31,940 nt of DNA from CATOSP01 sp034422355 (GCA_034422355.1 DAOUJS010000023.1:1-31940), one strand, 5' to 3'. Counted from the stretch's first letter, positions 1 to 9,576 are shown. The notes: generated by a model not told the origin, from the letters alone. Translations and numbers: made by a program.

Positions 1-2
1 TC

Positions 3-533
3 GACCTGGAATCCGCAGATGCCAATACCTACCTCTACCTGCTCCAGGGTGAAGGGCGGGCAGGAACGGCCCTGGGAAGCCAGGGCTCCAGCAGCAGAAA
101 CACCAGGATAGAGCATGTGCTGGACGCCGGGACCTACACCGTTGAGGTCACAACCTACAGTGGCGCGCAGGCAGGCGACTTCATCCTAACAATCAACGGG
201 CTGGCGACTCCCCCGCCCCCGCCAATGAACACGCCTGCACCTTCCCCTACTCCCGCGCCAATCCCAAGGGCGATTCTTACGCCAGTGCCAACGCCCACTC
301 TCGTCCAGCCGTCAACATCCACTTCGGCGGGACCCGTTAGCACTCCTGCGCCCACTGCAAGCCCAATGCCGGCACAGGAACCAATCCCTGCCGCGGAGTC
401 AGGGGGCGCTTGCAGTTACCTGGACAGGGATTTGCCGCCAGGTGCGGCCACGGTCAGCATGTTCCTGTTGTTGGCCCCGCTGGCTCTGATAGGCGGATTG
501 AAGTTCCGTGCCCGGCGGCGAAACGGTGCCTGA
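3..533 (+). CDS. C-terminal part of a secreted, membrane-anchored surface protein (partial)
   Basis: The reading frame is open from the left edge of the window (first full codon at 3) to TGA at 531-533, so only the C-terminus of about 176 residues is present; the first in-frame ATG/GTG is not its start. The first 65 or so residues look like the end of a beta-rich extracellular domain of the pre-peptidase C-terminal (PPC) type: alternating strands, a DAGTYTVEV-like strand turn, then an F-x-L-T-I final strand. After this come about 70 residues rich in Pro, Thr, Ala and Ser, typical of a wall-spanning linker. The last 24 residues are a hydrophobic segment (TVSMFLLLAPLALIGGL) followed by an Arg/Lys-rich tail, consistent with a C-terminal membrane anchor. 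The catalytic or binding part lies outside the window, so the function is unknown. Confidence 0.75.
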   Translation, partial: DLESADANTYLYLLQGEGRAGTALGSQGSSSRNTRIEHVLDAGTYTVEVTTYSGAQAGDFILTINGLATPPPPPMNTPAPSPTPAPIPRAILTPVPTPTLVQPSTSTSAGPVSTPAPTASPMPAQEPIPAAESGGACSYLDRDLPPGAATVSMFLLLAPLALIGGLKFRARRRNGA

Positions 534-635
534 GTCCTGGTCTCAAGACGATGCGACGACCACCAATGCCAACCTGGGATGCGGGTCAACAAGCACTAAT
601 CCCCATCTGCGTTGTCTTCGGGAAGAAAAGATACC

Positions 636-760
636 ACCAAACTGGATAAAATCAAGAACCTTTCGGATCACATTCTCGGTGGCGGTCTAATCGGCCGTCT
701 TTCCGACTGCATCCAGCGAAGAAGTTGCCAAGCCCCTGCTGACAAGGAGGGGGCTTTTCC
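636..760 (+). repeat. Dispersed intergenic element, copy A (candidate structured RNA)
   Basis: This stretch aligns almost without gaps to 16570-16692 (copy B), and its first part aligns to 9795-9835 (copy C). The best conserved blocks are the lead-in AAACTGGATAAAATCAAGAA, the core TAATCGGCC, and the terminal hairpin. In copy A, GGTGGC at the core can pair with GCCGTC across a loop of ten bases; in copy B the same positions read GATGGT and GCCATC, so pairing is kept although bases differ. One frame is open across copy A but has a stop in copy B, and substitutions are not concentrated at third positions, so RNA fits better than protein. It starts about 100 bases after the upstream gene. Function unknown. 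Confidence 0.5.
730..758 (+). terminator. Rho-independent terminator ending repeat copy A
   Basis: AAGCCCC at 730-736 pairs with GGGGCTT ending at 756, with a 13-base loop, followed by TT and then CC. The same hairpin, with a diverged loop, ends copy B at 16662-16690. It could terminate transcripts of the upstream surface-protein gene or of the element itself. Confidence 0.6.
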
Positions 761-816
761 TTTGGGTGGTCAGCCCTTCTCAAAAGGGACTGCCAGGTTC
801 CAGTTTTGAGCAGCGC

Positions 817-1061
817 TTATTCAACCACGGATTGCTCGCTTTCTGCCCCCTCTGCCGCCATCCTATACCCCACCCTGGACTCAGTGATGATATTCCTAGG
901 GTCAGCGGCGTCGTCGCCCAGCTTCTTCACTACGTTCCGCAGCAACCATCCCTCGCCCACCCGCTCGAGGCCTGTAGCTGTACCAGCTGATTTATACAGA
1001 AGCGAGATCCTGGAATCGGTCCCAAAACACCGCCGATAGTGTAGGGTTTTCCTGGCTCTCC
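817..1061 (-). pseudogene. Decayed winged-helix (OmpR/PhoB-type) DNA-binding domain
   Basis: On the minus strand the last 45 or so residues before TAA at 817-819 read RNVVKKLGDDAADPRNI, then ESRVGYRM and a short acidic tail. This matches the C-terminus of the intact regulator at 1563-3953 (RRKLGDDAEKPKYI, then EPRVGYRM), that is, the recognition helix end and wing of a Trans_reg_C domain. In another frame just upstream (about 965-1061) the string KPYTIGGV plus LVQLQ resembles the first beta strands of the same domain (EPYTLGDL, PVELT). The middle is missing and the frames differ, so the gene has suffered deletion and frameshift. Nothing recognisable of the kinase or receiver domains remains between 1062 and 1562. 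It probably derives from a tandem paralogue of the neighbouring regulator. Confidence 0.6.
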
Positions 1062-1562
1062 AGTCCCGTTGAGTCATCGGCCGCCCCGTGTGTAGAGGAC
1101 GGAGAGTTGAGCCCTCGCAGCAAACCAGCCGCGCTGGCTGCAGTCCTTCCACTCTTTTCGTACTCGCTGGCGATGGCCCACCATTGGCAAGCCCGGCGCG
1201 TCAGATCCTCGCGCCTGCGACCCGTCCGAGCGTTATGCTCTCTACGCTAGTCGCCGCGACGCCATTGACAACTGGGAGCGCGAGCAGCTCCGCTAGATTG
1301 AGAACGAGTGGATGGATGAGGAACGCGGCTCAATGCACTCCGTATCGAAGAATCGGCGAAAGGAGGAAGGGGCCTCCGACATGCACGGGACGCACCGGTA
1401 CAACTGAAATGGCGCCAGCACGGAGAAGTGGGGACCGAGGCAAGAGGAGGAGGTGGAAGCTGTGGAAAAGGAACCCCAAGCCGTTCAGCGAGCACTCCTT
1501 GTGGTAGGTTTACCCTTAGTCTCAGGCATGGGACTAACCCCTGGCTTTCCGCGTAAACTCGT
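1062..1562. other. Non-coding stretch, no gene recognised
   Basis: Open frames here are short, on both strands, and lack recognisable domains. A weak hairpin (TTAGTC at 1516-1521 with GACTAA at 1532-1537) lies just beyond the stop of the minus-strand regulator and might aid termination, but it has no T-tract. The region is most likely the remains of the decayed paralogue plus spacer. Confidence 0.4.
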
Positions 1563-3953
1563 CTACGGGCTTTCCCTTTCGCTCCTCGGCATCCGGTAGC
1601 CGACCCGCGGCTCGGCAAGGATGTACTTGGGTTTCTCGGCGTCGTCGCCCAGCTTGCGGCGCAGCCGCACCAGGTGGGTGCGCAGGGTCCGCAGGCTACC
1701 GGAATTCTGGGGGCCCCAGACCCGCAGCAGCAGATGCTCGTGGGGCACAACCCGCCCACCGTGGATCGACAGTTCGACCAGCAGATCATATTCCGTGGGC
1801 GTCAATTCTACCGGTCGACCAGCTATTGTCACGCGACGCTCAGCGTAGTCTATGGTCAGGTCACCCAGGGTATAAGGTTCGGCAAGCCCCGACCGGTACG
1901 GCAGATCCCGCCGCCTCATGGCCGCCTTGATTCTGGCCACCAACTCTGTCGGTGTGAATGGTTTGACGATGTAGTCGGCCGCCCCCATCTCGAAGGCCCG
2001 GGCGATGACCTGGTCCTTGCCGTACACGGACAGGAAAATGACCGGAACGTCGCCAATGGCCAGGATGTCCCGCATCAGTTCGATGCCGTCGGAATCCGGC
2101 AGCACCAGGTCCAGCAGGACCAGGCCAGGCCGGTTTTCCTTCATCAGAGCAAGAGCCTCCGCCGGGTCCGCAGTTAGCAACGGAAAGTAGCCCGCCTCGG
2201 TGAGCGTGTCGCGGGCGTACCGGAGCGTCTGGGGATCATCGTCTACCACCAGAATGGGAACCTGCTCCCTCCTACTGGCGGGGACAGGGAGTTGCCGAGA
2301 GGGTTCGACCAGAGCCTCATGAACCACCGGCACGGTGAAGGTGAAGCGAGCCCCCGTGCCTGGCCCAGCGCTCTCGGCCCGGATGCGGCCCCCGTGGGCC
2401 TCCACTATACCCTTGCAGATGGCCAAGCCCAGGCCCGGCCCGGTGGTCTGTGGCCCTCCGTCGTCGCCGGTGCGAGTGAACTTGCTGAACAGGTAAGGAA
2501 GGATGTCGGCGGCGAACCCCCTTCCCTCGTCGGCCACGGAGAACGCGACGTAGGGATCCTCTCGCACCGCCGACACCCGGACGGTGGACCAGTCCGGTGA
2601 GTGCCTTGCCGCGTTGGAGAGCAGGTTGCCGATAACCTGCACGATCCGTCTTCGGTCCGCCATCACCAGGGGCAGGTCGGGTTCAAGATCTATGACTAAG
2701 TTATGACGGGCTCCGCCGCCTTGGAAGGCGCTCCTGGCCCGTTCCAGCAGCAAGACCACTTCCGCCGGTTCGGGAAAGACCGGCAGGGTGCCCGTCTCGA
2801 CCCGGGCCACGTCAAGAAGGTCGCCGATCAGGTCCTGAATGCTGTCGGCCTGCTGTTCGATGATCCGGTGGAACTGGCGCGCCTCAACGGGGTCCAAGGC
2901 GGAGTCCGCATTCAGGAGCGCGGCGACGGACCCCTTTATCGAGGTCAGAGGGACCCGGAGTTCGTGGCTCACCATCCCCAGGAACTCCGCCCTCAGCCGT
3001 TCCAGTTCTTCCAGCGGCGTCATGTCCTGAATGGTGACGATCACCGTCTCCACTGCTCCGAGTTCTGAGAGGACGGGGGTGGCGTTGACCAGGGTGGTTA
3101 CGCTGCGTCCGTCGGGCACTTGGATGACTATCTCCTCGGCCCGCACCGTCTCTCCGGTGCTCAGGACCTGGGCCAGCGGGAACTCTTCCAGAGACACTTC
3201 CCTCCCGTCGGCGCGTTTGAAGCTGACCACCTCCAGCAGTTGTCCTGGCGACTGGCCCGGACTCCACAGGCCGTCAACTATCCGCCTCGCTTCCCGGTTG
3301 ACCGACACCGGCGTCCCCGTCAGGGCGTCAAAGACCACCACCCCCACGGGAGAGGTGTCGATCAGCGTCTCCAGGTCGGCCCGGGCCCGCCGCTCCTCCC
3401 GATAGGCTCTAGCGTTGGCGATCACCAGGGCGGCCTGGGCGGCGAACATCACCAACATTTCCTGGTCCTCCCCGTTGAACTCTTCCCCGTCCTCCCTGTC
3501 GCCCACGAAGACATGGCCCACCCGCTGGTCCCGGTGGAACATGGGCGCCGCCATGAACCGGAAGACCCCCACCGGCAGGGGGATGGTGAAGTCTGGGAAG
3601 CCCAGGGACCGGACGTGCTCCGCCAGGTCGGGCAGGCGCACGGGTTCGGAGACGCCGATCAGGGCCTGGAAGATGCGCAAGCCCTCGGGCATCAGCCAGA
3701 GCTGCCCCGATTCCTCATCCGTCAATCCCGAGGACAGGAAGTCCTGCACTCGACCCTGGTCGTCCAGCAGGGTCATCACGCCGTAGCGGGCTGAGGTCAG
3801 GGAGCGGGCGGAGTCCAGCACCCCCTGGAGCACTGTCTCGAAGTCCAGGCTCTCGTTGATGCGAAGGCTGGCGGCGCTCAGGCTGGAAAGGCGGTCCTTT
3901 CTGACTACTTCCATGTCGGGTTCACCGTCATGTTCACTCGGCTGGTCGTTCAT
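1563..3953 (-). CDS. Hybrid histidine kinase fused to an OmpR-type response regulator (GAF-PAS-HisKA-HATPase-REC-winged helix)
   Basis: The 796-residue protein should be a soluble sensor kinase and its own transcription factor. From the start chosen here, a GAF domain spans about 35-185, a PAS domain 190-315, and HisKA has the phospho-acceptor H330 in MVSHELRVPLTS. HATPase_c follows with N-box N443/N447, D475 in VADEGRG, and a GPGLGLAI G2 box near 506-512. A receiver domain (about 565-680) carries acidic D571-D573, phospho-acceptor D615 and K664, and an OmpR/PhoB winged helix fills 693-790. There is no membrane segment, so the signal is probably cytoplasmic. The frame is open upstream to 4133, but ATG at 3951-3953 is preceded by GGAGA at good spacing, and a TATAAT box at 4060-4065 lies within the longer frame, so the shorter start is preferred. 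All catalytic residues are present. The regulated genes are unknown; the divergent subtilase is the nearest candidate. Confidence 0.9.
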   Translation of the reverse strand: MNDQPSEHDGEPDMEVVRKDRLSSLSAASLRINESLDFETVLQGVLDSARSLTSARYGVMTLLDDQGRVQDFLSSGLTDEESGQLWLMPEGLRIFQALIGVSEPVRLPDLAEHVRSLGFPDFTIPLPVGVFRFMAAPMFHRDQRVGHVFVGDREDGEEFNGEDQEMLVMFAAQAALVIANARAYREERRARADLETLIDTSPVGVVVFDALTGTPVSVNREARRIVDGLWSPGQSPGQLLEVVSFKRADGREVSLEEFPLAQVLSTGETVRAEEIVIQVPDGRSVTTLVNATPVLSELGAVETVIVTIQDMTPLEELERLRAEFLGMVSHELRVPLTSIKGSVAALLNADSALDPVEARQFHRIIEQQADSIQDLIGDLLDVARVETGTLPVFPEPAEVVLLLERARSAFQGGGARHNLVIDLEPDLPLVMADRRRIVQVIGNLLSNAARHSPDWSTVRVSAVREDPYVAFSVADEGRGFAADILPYLFSKFTRTGDDGGPQTTGPGLGLAICKGIVEAHGGRIRAESAGPGTGARFTFTVPVVHEALVEPSRQLPVPASRREQVPILVVDDDPQTLRYARDTLTEAGYFPLLTADPAEALALMKENRPGLVLLDLVLPDSDGIELMRDILAIGDVPVIFLSVYGKDQVIARAFEMGAADYIVKPFTPTELVARIKAAMRRRDLPYRSGLAEPYTLGDLTIDYAERRVTIAGRPVELTPTEYDLLVELSIHGGRVVPHEHLLLRVWGPQNSGSLRTLRTHLVRLRRKLGDDAEKPKYILAEPRVGYRMPRSERESP

Positions 3954-4059
3954 CACTTCTCCATCTTGCCGGCCCAGGGGTACCCACTTCACCCATGCAA
4001 CTCGTCGCGCGGGGTCACCGCCTGCGTGCTGGAAAGCCATTTGGGTCGAGATTGGGGCA

Positions 4060-4065
4060 ATTATA
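4060..4065 (-). promoter_or_regulatory. -10 box (TATAAT) for the hybrid kinase-regulator gene
   Basis: The minus strand reads TATAAT exactly. At 17 bases upstream of it the hexamer TGGTTA is a poor -35, which suggests an activator or an alternative sigma factor. Transcription would begin near 4053, giving a leader of about 100 bases before the ATG at 3953. The divergent subtilase gene shares this 320-base intergenic region. Confidence 0.45.
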
Positions 4066-4275
4066 CCCAAATCAGCCAAACGTAACCAGTATGTAACTGT
4101 TTTGGGGTTGACCTTTACCCACGTGTAATCCAAATTGCTGTACAGTCCGGGATTGTCGCTTCGGCGACGGGCCTGGGTGCAGGGCTGGGGACAGACGGGG
4201 GTTGGCCCACCAAGATTCCCCTCCAGTGTCCACCTGCCTGTGCCTTTGCCTCATACCAAACCCCGGAGGTAAGGC

Positions 4276-7200
4276 ATGGCTTTACACAACAGAACCCCTT
4301 CATTGATTGTAATTGTACTTACGTTGGCTGCGGTACTTGCATGTGGTCCTACTGCGGAATATCACGCGGAGCCGGAAGCACTGTCGGTCAGCCAGCATGA
4401 GTCAACACCTGAACCTTGCCCACATGTAGAGGGGACTTACCCAAAGCTTGATGATATTCTGGCCGACCTGGTTGGCAAGTACGAGCGGTGTGAGTTGTCT
4501 GAGGAAGAGGCTGCAGCAGCAGCTCCGGCCCACTACGGAAATACCGTACTTGCGGAAATAGACGGCGGGACCAGAGCAGGTGTTAAAGCCCTGGACGCGT
4601 GGATGGGACAGCAATTCATCGAGCCGCGCCATGTTCTCGCTGAGTGGGAGATCCCAGCAATCTACGCATTTGTCCAGGTTTCCCAACTTGGGGCGTTATC
4701 AAATCAAGAAAGCGCGATAAAGGTTGAGGCAGTTCTGCGGCCAGAGGGGACGAAGGATATCACCGCCCCTGTTCCTGCGGGCGTGCTGGGCCAGGCAGCA
4801 GAGGATCCTAAGCCATCATTCCCTACTTGGCTGCAAGGGGACGTGCCCTCTCCTGGGTATTACCCAAAGCTCAAGGGCGTATTGGGTTCGATACAGGAGG
4901 AATACACCGCAGGGACCCTCGACCTAAAAGAATATGCCGAAAATTCCATTTTTGGCTGTTACATTGAGGGGGACAAGGTAGTAGGCTACCTCTACGCCCC
5001 GGACGATGCTGCCGTGGTGCGCTTACAGAAATCCCTCTCAACGGCTGGTGTCGAGTGGAGCGAAGACGTCCTAGAGGAAGGCGAATTCCGGATATTTTCG
5101 ATTAGGGCGCTGCCCTCGCAGTTGATAGGAATCGCAACTCTCCCCGACCTGGTCAAGGTCGATCAGGGACACTGCGGGGGCGTAAACCAGATCCATGAGG
5201 GTAATCCTATGGATGCGGACACCTTCGCCAGTGCGTTTGGTCCCGTAGAGAGTGAGGCTGTAGCTGTCATAGGAGCCGACGACTGGCAAGACTTTACGAG
5301 ATCTCCTTTTACCGGCGCGGGCATAAAGATAGGCGTCATCGACGATGGCTTCAAGGGGATAGACGCCAAGATACGGGCAGGGGAGTTGCCAAGGCCTGAG
5401 GCCTACTACTGTTTCAACGGTGCCTTCGATACTGATGTACGTCCGCACCAAACCAGGGCAAGGCAGAAACAGGAATGTGAGTTGATGTATAGCCACGGCC
5501 TGAACGTTGCTGAAAGCGTGATGGACGTGGCCCCTGGAGCCAAGCTCTACCTCAGCAATGGCGGGCTTGATACGAACTCCGTCAACTCAAGAGAGAGACT
5601 AACCAATGCTGTTGCTGAACTAATAAAAGCGGATGTGGACGTCATCGTCCACTCCATATCTTGGTCCTACACGGAAGGCCCCGGTGACGGGCGTACGGTG
5701 TGGGGAAGTTCGGATATACACAAAGCCGTAAAAGACGCCACCGGTTACAACTCAGGATACGACGGCGCTTTATGGGTAAATGCGGCGGGAAATTCCCGCA
5801 AGAGCGTCTGGCGAGACGCGCCCGAATTCGACGCTGGCACAACCCTCCGATTGCCGCGCCACCAGTGGCTCAACCAGGAAACCCGAATGTTCATCAGGAA
5901 TCCAGACGGGACCTACTTCCCTCACAGAAACGTGGGGATAAATACGGCGGTAATATACGTTCGCTGGGATGATACTTGGAATGGCGCAGACTGCGACCTG
6001 AACCTTAATATCTACCATCTGGACGGTAACGGCAGAACTACCCGCTTGGCGAATCGCTTCCAAGGGGACCATCATCAGTCCGGAAGGAGTACGCACAAGC
6101 CCTACGAGGTTGCTTGGGTTGATAGAGCCCTGCCGGGCAGATACTACTTGGAGCTGGCGAGAGTAAGTTGCTCCAACAGCAACCTCCCGTCCTACATTCA
6201 GGTAATGGCGACCCAACAGCTTCAACTCGACCTCCGCACATCCTCGGGATTGGGGTCCATCACTGAGCCCTCCACCAGCCAAAGCGAAGGGTTGCTGTCT
6301 GTGGGTGCGGCTCATTTTGCGACTCCCCGGACAATCCAGGACTACAGCGCCCGTGGTCCAACCACCGATGGGCGCATCAAGCCTGACGTGGTGGGTTACG
6401 ACTGCGCCAGCACCAGCGGGCTGACATACCGCACGGCTAGCTGCGGTTTCGGCGGTACCAGCCAGGCCGCACCCCATGTGGCCGGCGCAGCTGCGTTGGT
6501 TAAGCAGAGATTCAACCACATGAATGCCCGCCAGTTGGCGTACTATTTGAAAGAAAACACGGCTGGCTCCCCCAGCCCGGGGAACATCTGGGGACACGGA
6601 CGAGTGGTTCTCCCGCCGCCAGGCCATGAAGTCTTTTTGACTGGATTGCCCACACAAGTGGGACGCAATACTTCGAACTCTTATACTCTAAATTCAGTCG
6701 GCAGCAGCAGCAGAGTGAAAATCGTAGCGAATTCTCTTGACTCCCCCGGCAAGGTTTATTTTGGAAACTGTCCCTCCTCCGGTAGAGGACTCAGTGAATC
6801 TAACAACAAGGCGCACGGCGCTACGATCTTTGTATTTGGTTGCGAGACGGGAAAGACCCAGCTCCATTTCTTCAGGGATGGCCGTTTGCTGGGCATCCAG
6901 AACATCGAAGTCTCCAATATTGAGCAGGCCCCTGCTCCAACAAACGTAACGATTCATGGTTGTGGCAAAGAATGCTTATCCGTTTCTTGGCAAGGGATCA
7001 CCCCGGGGATCAAGCAACATTGGGTACAGTACCGGCTCAAGGGTTTCACGAGCTGGAATAATGCCCGGACTGATTTGCCCGCACACCTGCGTGGGTACCG
7101 GATTACCAGCGGCATAAAGTGTGGTCGGGAGTACGAGGTGCGAGTCGGCGCTCATGGTGACGGCATAGCCTACACCAACACGATCAGCATGTCGGTGTTG

Positions 7201-9519
7201 CCCGGCAGCAACCGGACTTCCCCCTGCCCCCCATCTTTCTCGCGTACCTCGGTCAGCCATTCGGTGGAGGAAGACACAGCGGTAGGTACGGGGCTTGTCC
7301 AGGTGCGGGCGAGCGGGGAGGACGTTTCTCATTCCATCACAGATGGGAACGTGGATGAAGCCTTTGCCATCGGTGACACAACCGGATGGATCAGCCTGGC
7401 CAAGGCCCTTGATCCTGACGTAAGGCCGCGATACCTGTTGACCATCACTGCTGTCGAGAGAAATGCGGATGACCCAAGCGACGCAGCTACGGCCAAGGTG
7501 GCAATCAACGTGGTTGAGAGAATCGAAGCGCCCGTTGCCACCGGCACCATTAACAGCCAAGCAGTCGAAGAAGGCAATTCAGTCCCAGTCGATGCGTCTC
7601 CGTACTTTACGGGGAATGTTGATCGGTACAGCGCCATTTCGTCAAGAACGTCTGTAGCAACGGTCTCAGTACGTGGGAATACGGTCACGGTTCGGGGAGT
7701 GGATACCGGAACAGCCACGGTAACGGTGACCGCCCATAACTCTGCTGGGAGCGCCAGTCAGACCTTCCAGGTCACCGTGCGGGAGCCTATCCCGCCACCA
7801 ACTAGGGTGGGCAGTCTGGATGGCCTGGAACTCAATATAAGCCAATCCCAGGACGTGGAACTTTCGATTGCGTTCTCCGGTGTAGTGGATAGCTACAGTG
7901 GGCGGTCCTCAAATCCAGGGGTGGCCACGGTTTCCATATCAGGCAGCACCGCGAGCGTGACCGGTGTCTCGGCGGGCACCACAACCATCACGGTCACAGC
8001 CCGGAACACTGCCGGAACTGCAACTCAAACCCTTCAGATAACGGTTGTTGCCCTGCCCAAAGTGGGCGCGCCCACCGGAGTTGCTGTTAGCGCCAGCCGC
8101 ACCACCGCCGATGTAAGCTGGGACCCGGTAGCTGGCGCAGCGAAATACCGGGTTGAATACCGCTTGGGAGCTTCGGGCGCATGGTCCGTCTCAAGCGACG
8201 AGGTTATAGCCACCAGCCATCAGGTCTCCGGCCTTGTTTGCGACAACAAATATCAGTTCCGGGTAGGCGCTCATGGTGACGGAACCGATACGCGGGCCGC
8301 GTGGGGCAGCCCAAGCACCGTATCCGCGGATACCCTCTGTCTCCAACCGCCCGCCCAACCCACGGGACTTAAGCAAGAGGCAGGCTACCGGTTCATCGAC
8401 ATTACCTGGGATGACCCGAACGACCCGGGCATAACCAAGTACCAACACCGGGTGAATGCCATAACCCAGGGAGGAGCCTGGGGCGAGTGGCAGGACATGC
8501 CGGAGAGCGATGCCACCACCGTCGCCTACACCGTCGCCAACCTGGACTCCGGCCACGCCTACGGTATCCAGATCCGGGCCGTGAACGTGGCCGGTCCAGG
8601 ACCTCACAGCGCGATGGTGGCTGCCTTCGTGAGGCCCGCGCCGCCGCCCGCGCCTCAGCGCGTTCTCGCGGGACCAAATGGCCCGGGGTCCATCTACCTG
8701 AGGTGGATCAAGGTGAGCGATCCCCAGGTCACCGGCTACCAGTACCAGTGGCTAAGGAGCGACCGCACCGAATGGAATGGCTGGACGGAGATCCCGGGCA
8801 GCAACGCTTCCACGGACGGGCACACGATTGAGAACCTGGCCATCGGTTTCACCTACCGGATCGAGGTCCGGGCCGTGGCTGATGACCGCGACGGGGAAGC
8901 CAGCGACGAGGTCTCGGTGCGCCTCCCGCCCCTGCCCGACGCCCCCACAGGACTCTCGGGTACAGCTACCCCCGGCAAGATAGCCCTGTCCTGGACGGAG
9001 TCAAACGACGCCTCAATCGTGAGGTATGAGTACCGCGTTTATCCGAGCGACGAGACGGACTGGCAGCCCTGGACACACATTCAGGGCAGTCAGGTGGGCA
9101 CGACGACGCACACGGTAACCGGCCTTAAGGCCGGCGTCACCTACAAAGTCGAGCTGAGGGCGGGCAACGTCTCAGGCATAGGGGAAGCTAGCGACGATGT
9201 CAGCGTAGCTGTTCCCTACCCGATGCCGAACGCTCCCACGGGGCTGACGGCCACGGCGGGGGACGGGAGCATAACGCTCAATTGGACCAACCCGAATGAC
9301 CCCGGGATTGATTCTTACGAGATGCGGATCAAGGCGGCGAGCACCTCGGAATGGGGCGCGTGGACTGGTCTTTCCGGCACGAGCGCAACCTCAACCACCG
9401 CCACCATAACGGGTCTCACGAACGGGACCGCCTACAGCCTGCAAATCAGGGCCGCAAACTCTTCAGGACAGAGCGGCCCGTCAGCGGAGGTGACCGCGAC
9501 TCCAGCAGCGGACGCGTAG
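4276..9519 (+). CDS. Subtilisin-like (S8) serine protease lipoprotein with long Fn3/Ig-like stalk
   Basis: The 1747-residue protein is a predicted surface-tethered protease. A GGAGGT ribosome site at 4265-4270 supports the start. The signal peptide ends in LAAVLAC, with lipidated C23. Residues 50-160 and 190-300 are two copies of a propeptide-like module that recurs in lipoproteins at 17056-22262. The S8 domain spans about 335-780: D356 in GVIDDG, H407 in MYSHGLNVAE, oxyanion N506 in VNAAGN, and S729 in GGTSQAAPHVAG, so it looks active. An insert of about 120 residues (530-645), beta-rich with Asp residues, separates N506 from S729. Downstream are Fn3 (about 885-975), a cadherin-like domain (985-1082), two bacterial Ig-like domains (1085-1168, 1172-1257) and five more Fn3 domains (1264-1745). 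No C-terminal anchor is seen. Role by inference: degrading or processing polymers outside the cell, with the stalk holding the protease away from the membrane. Confidence 0.9.
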   Translation: MALHNRTPSLIVIVLTLAAVLACGPTAEYHAEPEALSVSQHESTPEPCPHVEGTYPKLDDILADLVGKYERCELSEEEAAAAAPAHYGNTVLAEIDGGTRAGVKALDAWMGQQFIEPRHVLAEWEIPAIYAFVQVSQLGALSNQESAIKVEAVLRPEGTKDITAPVPAGVLGQAAEDPKPSFPTWLQGDVPSPGYYPKLKGVLGSIQEEYTAGTLDLKEYAENSIFGCYIEGDKVVGYLYAPDDAAVVRLQKSLSTAGVEWSEDVLEEGEFRIFSIRALPSQLIGIATLPDLVKVDQGHCGGVNQIHEGNPMDADTFASAFGPVESEAVAVIGADDWQDFTRSPFTGAGIKIGVIDDGFKGIDAKIRAGELPRPEAYYCFNGAFDTDVRPHQTRARQKQECELMYSHGLNVAESVMDVAPGAKLYLSNGGLDTNSVNSRERLTNAVAELIKADVDVIVHSISWSYTEGPGDGRTVWGSSDIHKAVKDATGYNSGYDGALWVNAAGNSRKSVWRDAPEFDAGTTLRLPRHQWLNQETRMFIRNPDGTYFPHRNVGINTAVIYVRWDDTWNGADCDLNLNIYHLDGNGRTTRLANRFQGDHHQSGRSTHKPYEVAWVDRALPGRYYLELARVSCSNSNLPSYIQVMATQQLQLDLRTSSGLGSITEPSTSQSEGLLSVGAAHFATPRTIQDYSARGPTTDGRIKPDVVGYDCASTSGLTYRTASCGFGGTSQAAPHVAGAAALVKQRFNHMNARQLAYYLKENTAGSPSPGNIWGHGRVVLPPPGHEVFLTGLPTQVGRNTSNSYTLNSVGSSSRVKIVANSLDSPGKVYFGNCPSSGRGLSESNNKAHGATIFVFGCETGKTQLHFFRDGRLLGIQNIEVSNIEQAPAPTNVTIHGCGKECLSVSWQGITPGIKQHWVQYRLKGFTSWNNARTDLPAHLRGYRITSGIKCGREYEVRVGAHGDGIAYTNTISMSVLPGSNRTSPCPPSFSRTSVSHSVEEDTAVGTGLVQVRASGEDVSHSITDGNVDEAFAIGDTTGWISLAKALDPDVRPRYLLTITAVERNADDPSDAATAKVAINVVERIEAPVATGTINSQAVEEGNSVPVDASPYFTGNVDRYSAISSRTSVATVSVRGNTVTVRGVDTGTATVTVTAHNSAGSASQTFQVTVREPIPPPTRVGSLDGLELNISQSQDVELSIAFSGVVDSYSGRSSNPGVATVSISGSTASVTGVSAGTTTITVTARNTAGTATQTLQITVVALPKVGAPTGVAVSASRTTADVSWDPVAGAAKYRVEYRLGASGAWSVSSDEVIATSHQVSGLVCDNKYQFRVGAHGDGTDTRAAWGSPSTVSADTLCLQPPAQPTGLKQEAGYRFIDITWDDPNDPGITKYQHRVNAITQGGAWGEWQDMPESDATTVAYTVANLDSGHAYGIQIRAVNVAGPGPHSAMVAAFVRPAPPPAPQRVLAGPNGPGSIYLRWIKVSDPQVTGYQYQWLRSDRTEWNGWTEIPGSNASTDGHTIENLAIGFTYRIEVRAVADDRDGEASDEVSVRLPPLPDAPTGLSGTATPGKIALSWTESNDASIVRYEYRVYPSDETDWQPWTHIQGSQVGTTTHTVTGLKAGVTYKVELRAGNVSGIGEASDDVSVAVPYPMPNAPTGLTATAGDGSITLNWTNPNDPGIDSYEMRIKAASTSEWGAWTGLSGTSATSTTATITGLTNGTAYSLQIRAANSSGQSGPSAEVTATPAADA

Positions 9520-9544
9520 AAACGCAACCCTTAAGGCATCAGCC

Positions 9545-9576
9545 GGGGCCCGGTGGTCGGGAATCCACCGGGCCCC
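9545..9576 (+). terminator. Strong hairpin after the subtilase gene
   Basis: A perfect 12-base stem (GGGGCCCGGTGG at 9545-9556 with CCACCGGGCCCC at 9565-9576) with an eight-base loop begins 26 bases after the subtilase stop. There is no T-run after it, so it may be a GC-rich terminator or an mRNA-end stabiliser. Confidence 0.55.

Noticed and set aside
612..809. A 65-residue protein covering repeat copy A
   Set aside because: The same frame stops in copy B, changes are not concentrated at third codon positions, and pairing is conserved instead.
1247..1789. Long minus-strand frame overlapping the kinase-regulator gene
   Set aside because: It is read through the wrong frame of the winged-helix region; composition is Pro/Arg-rich nonsense.
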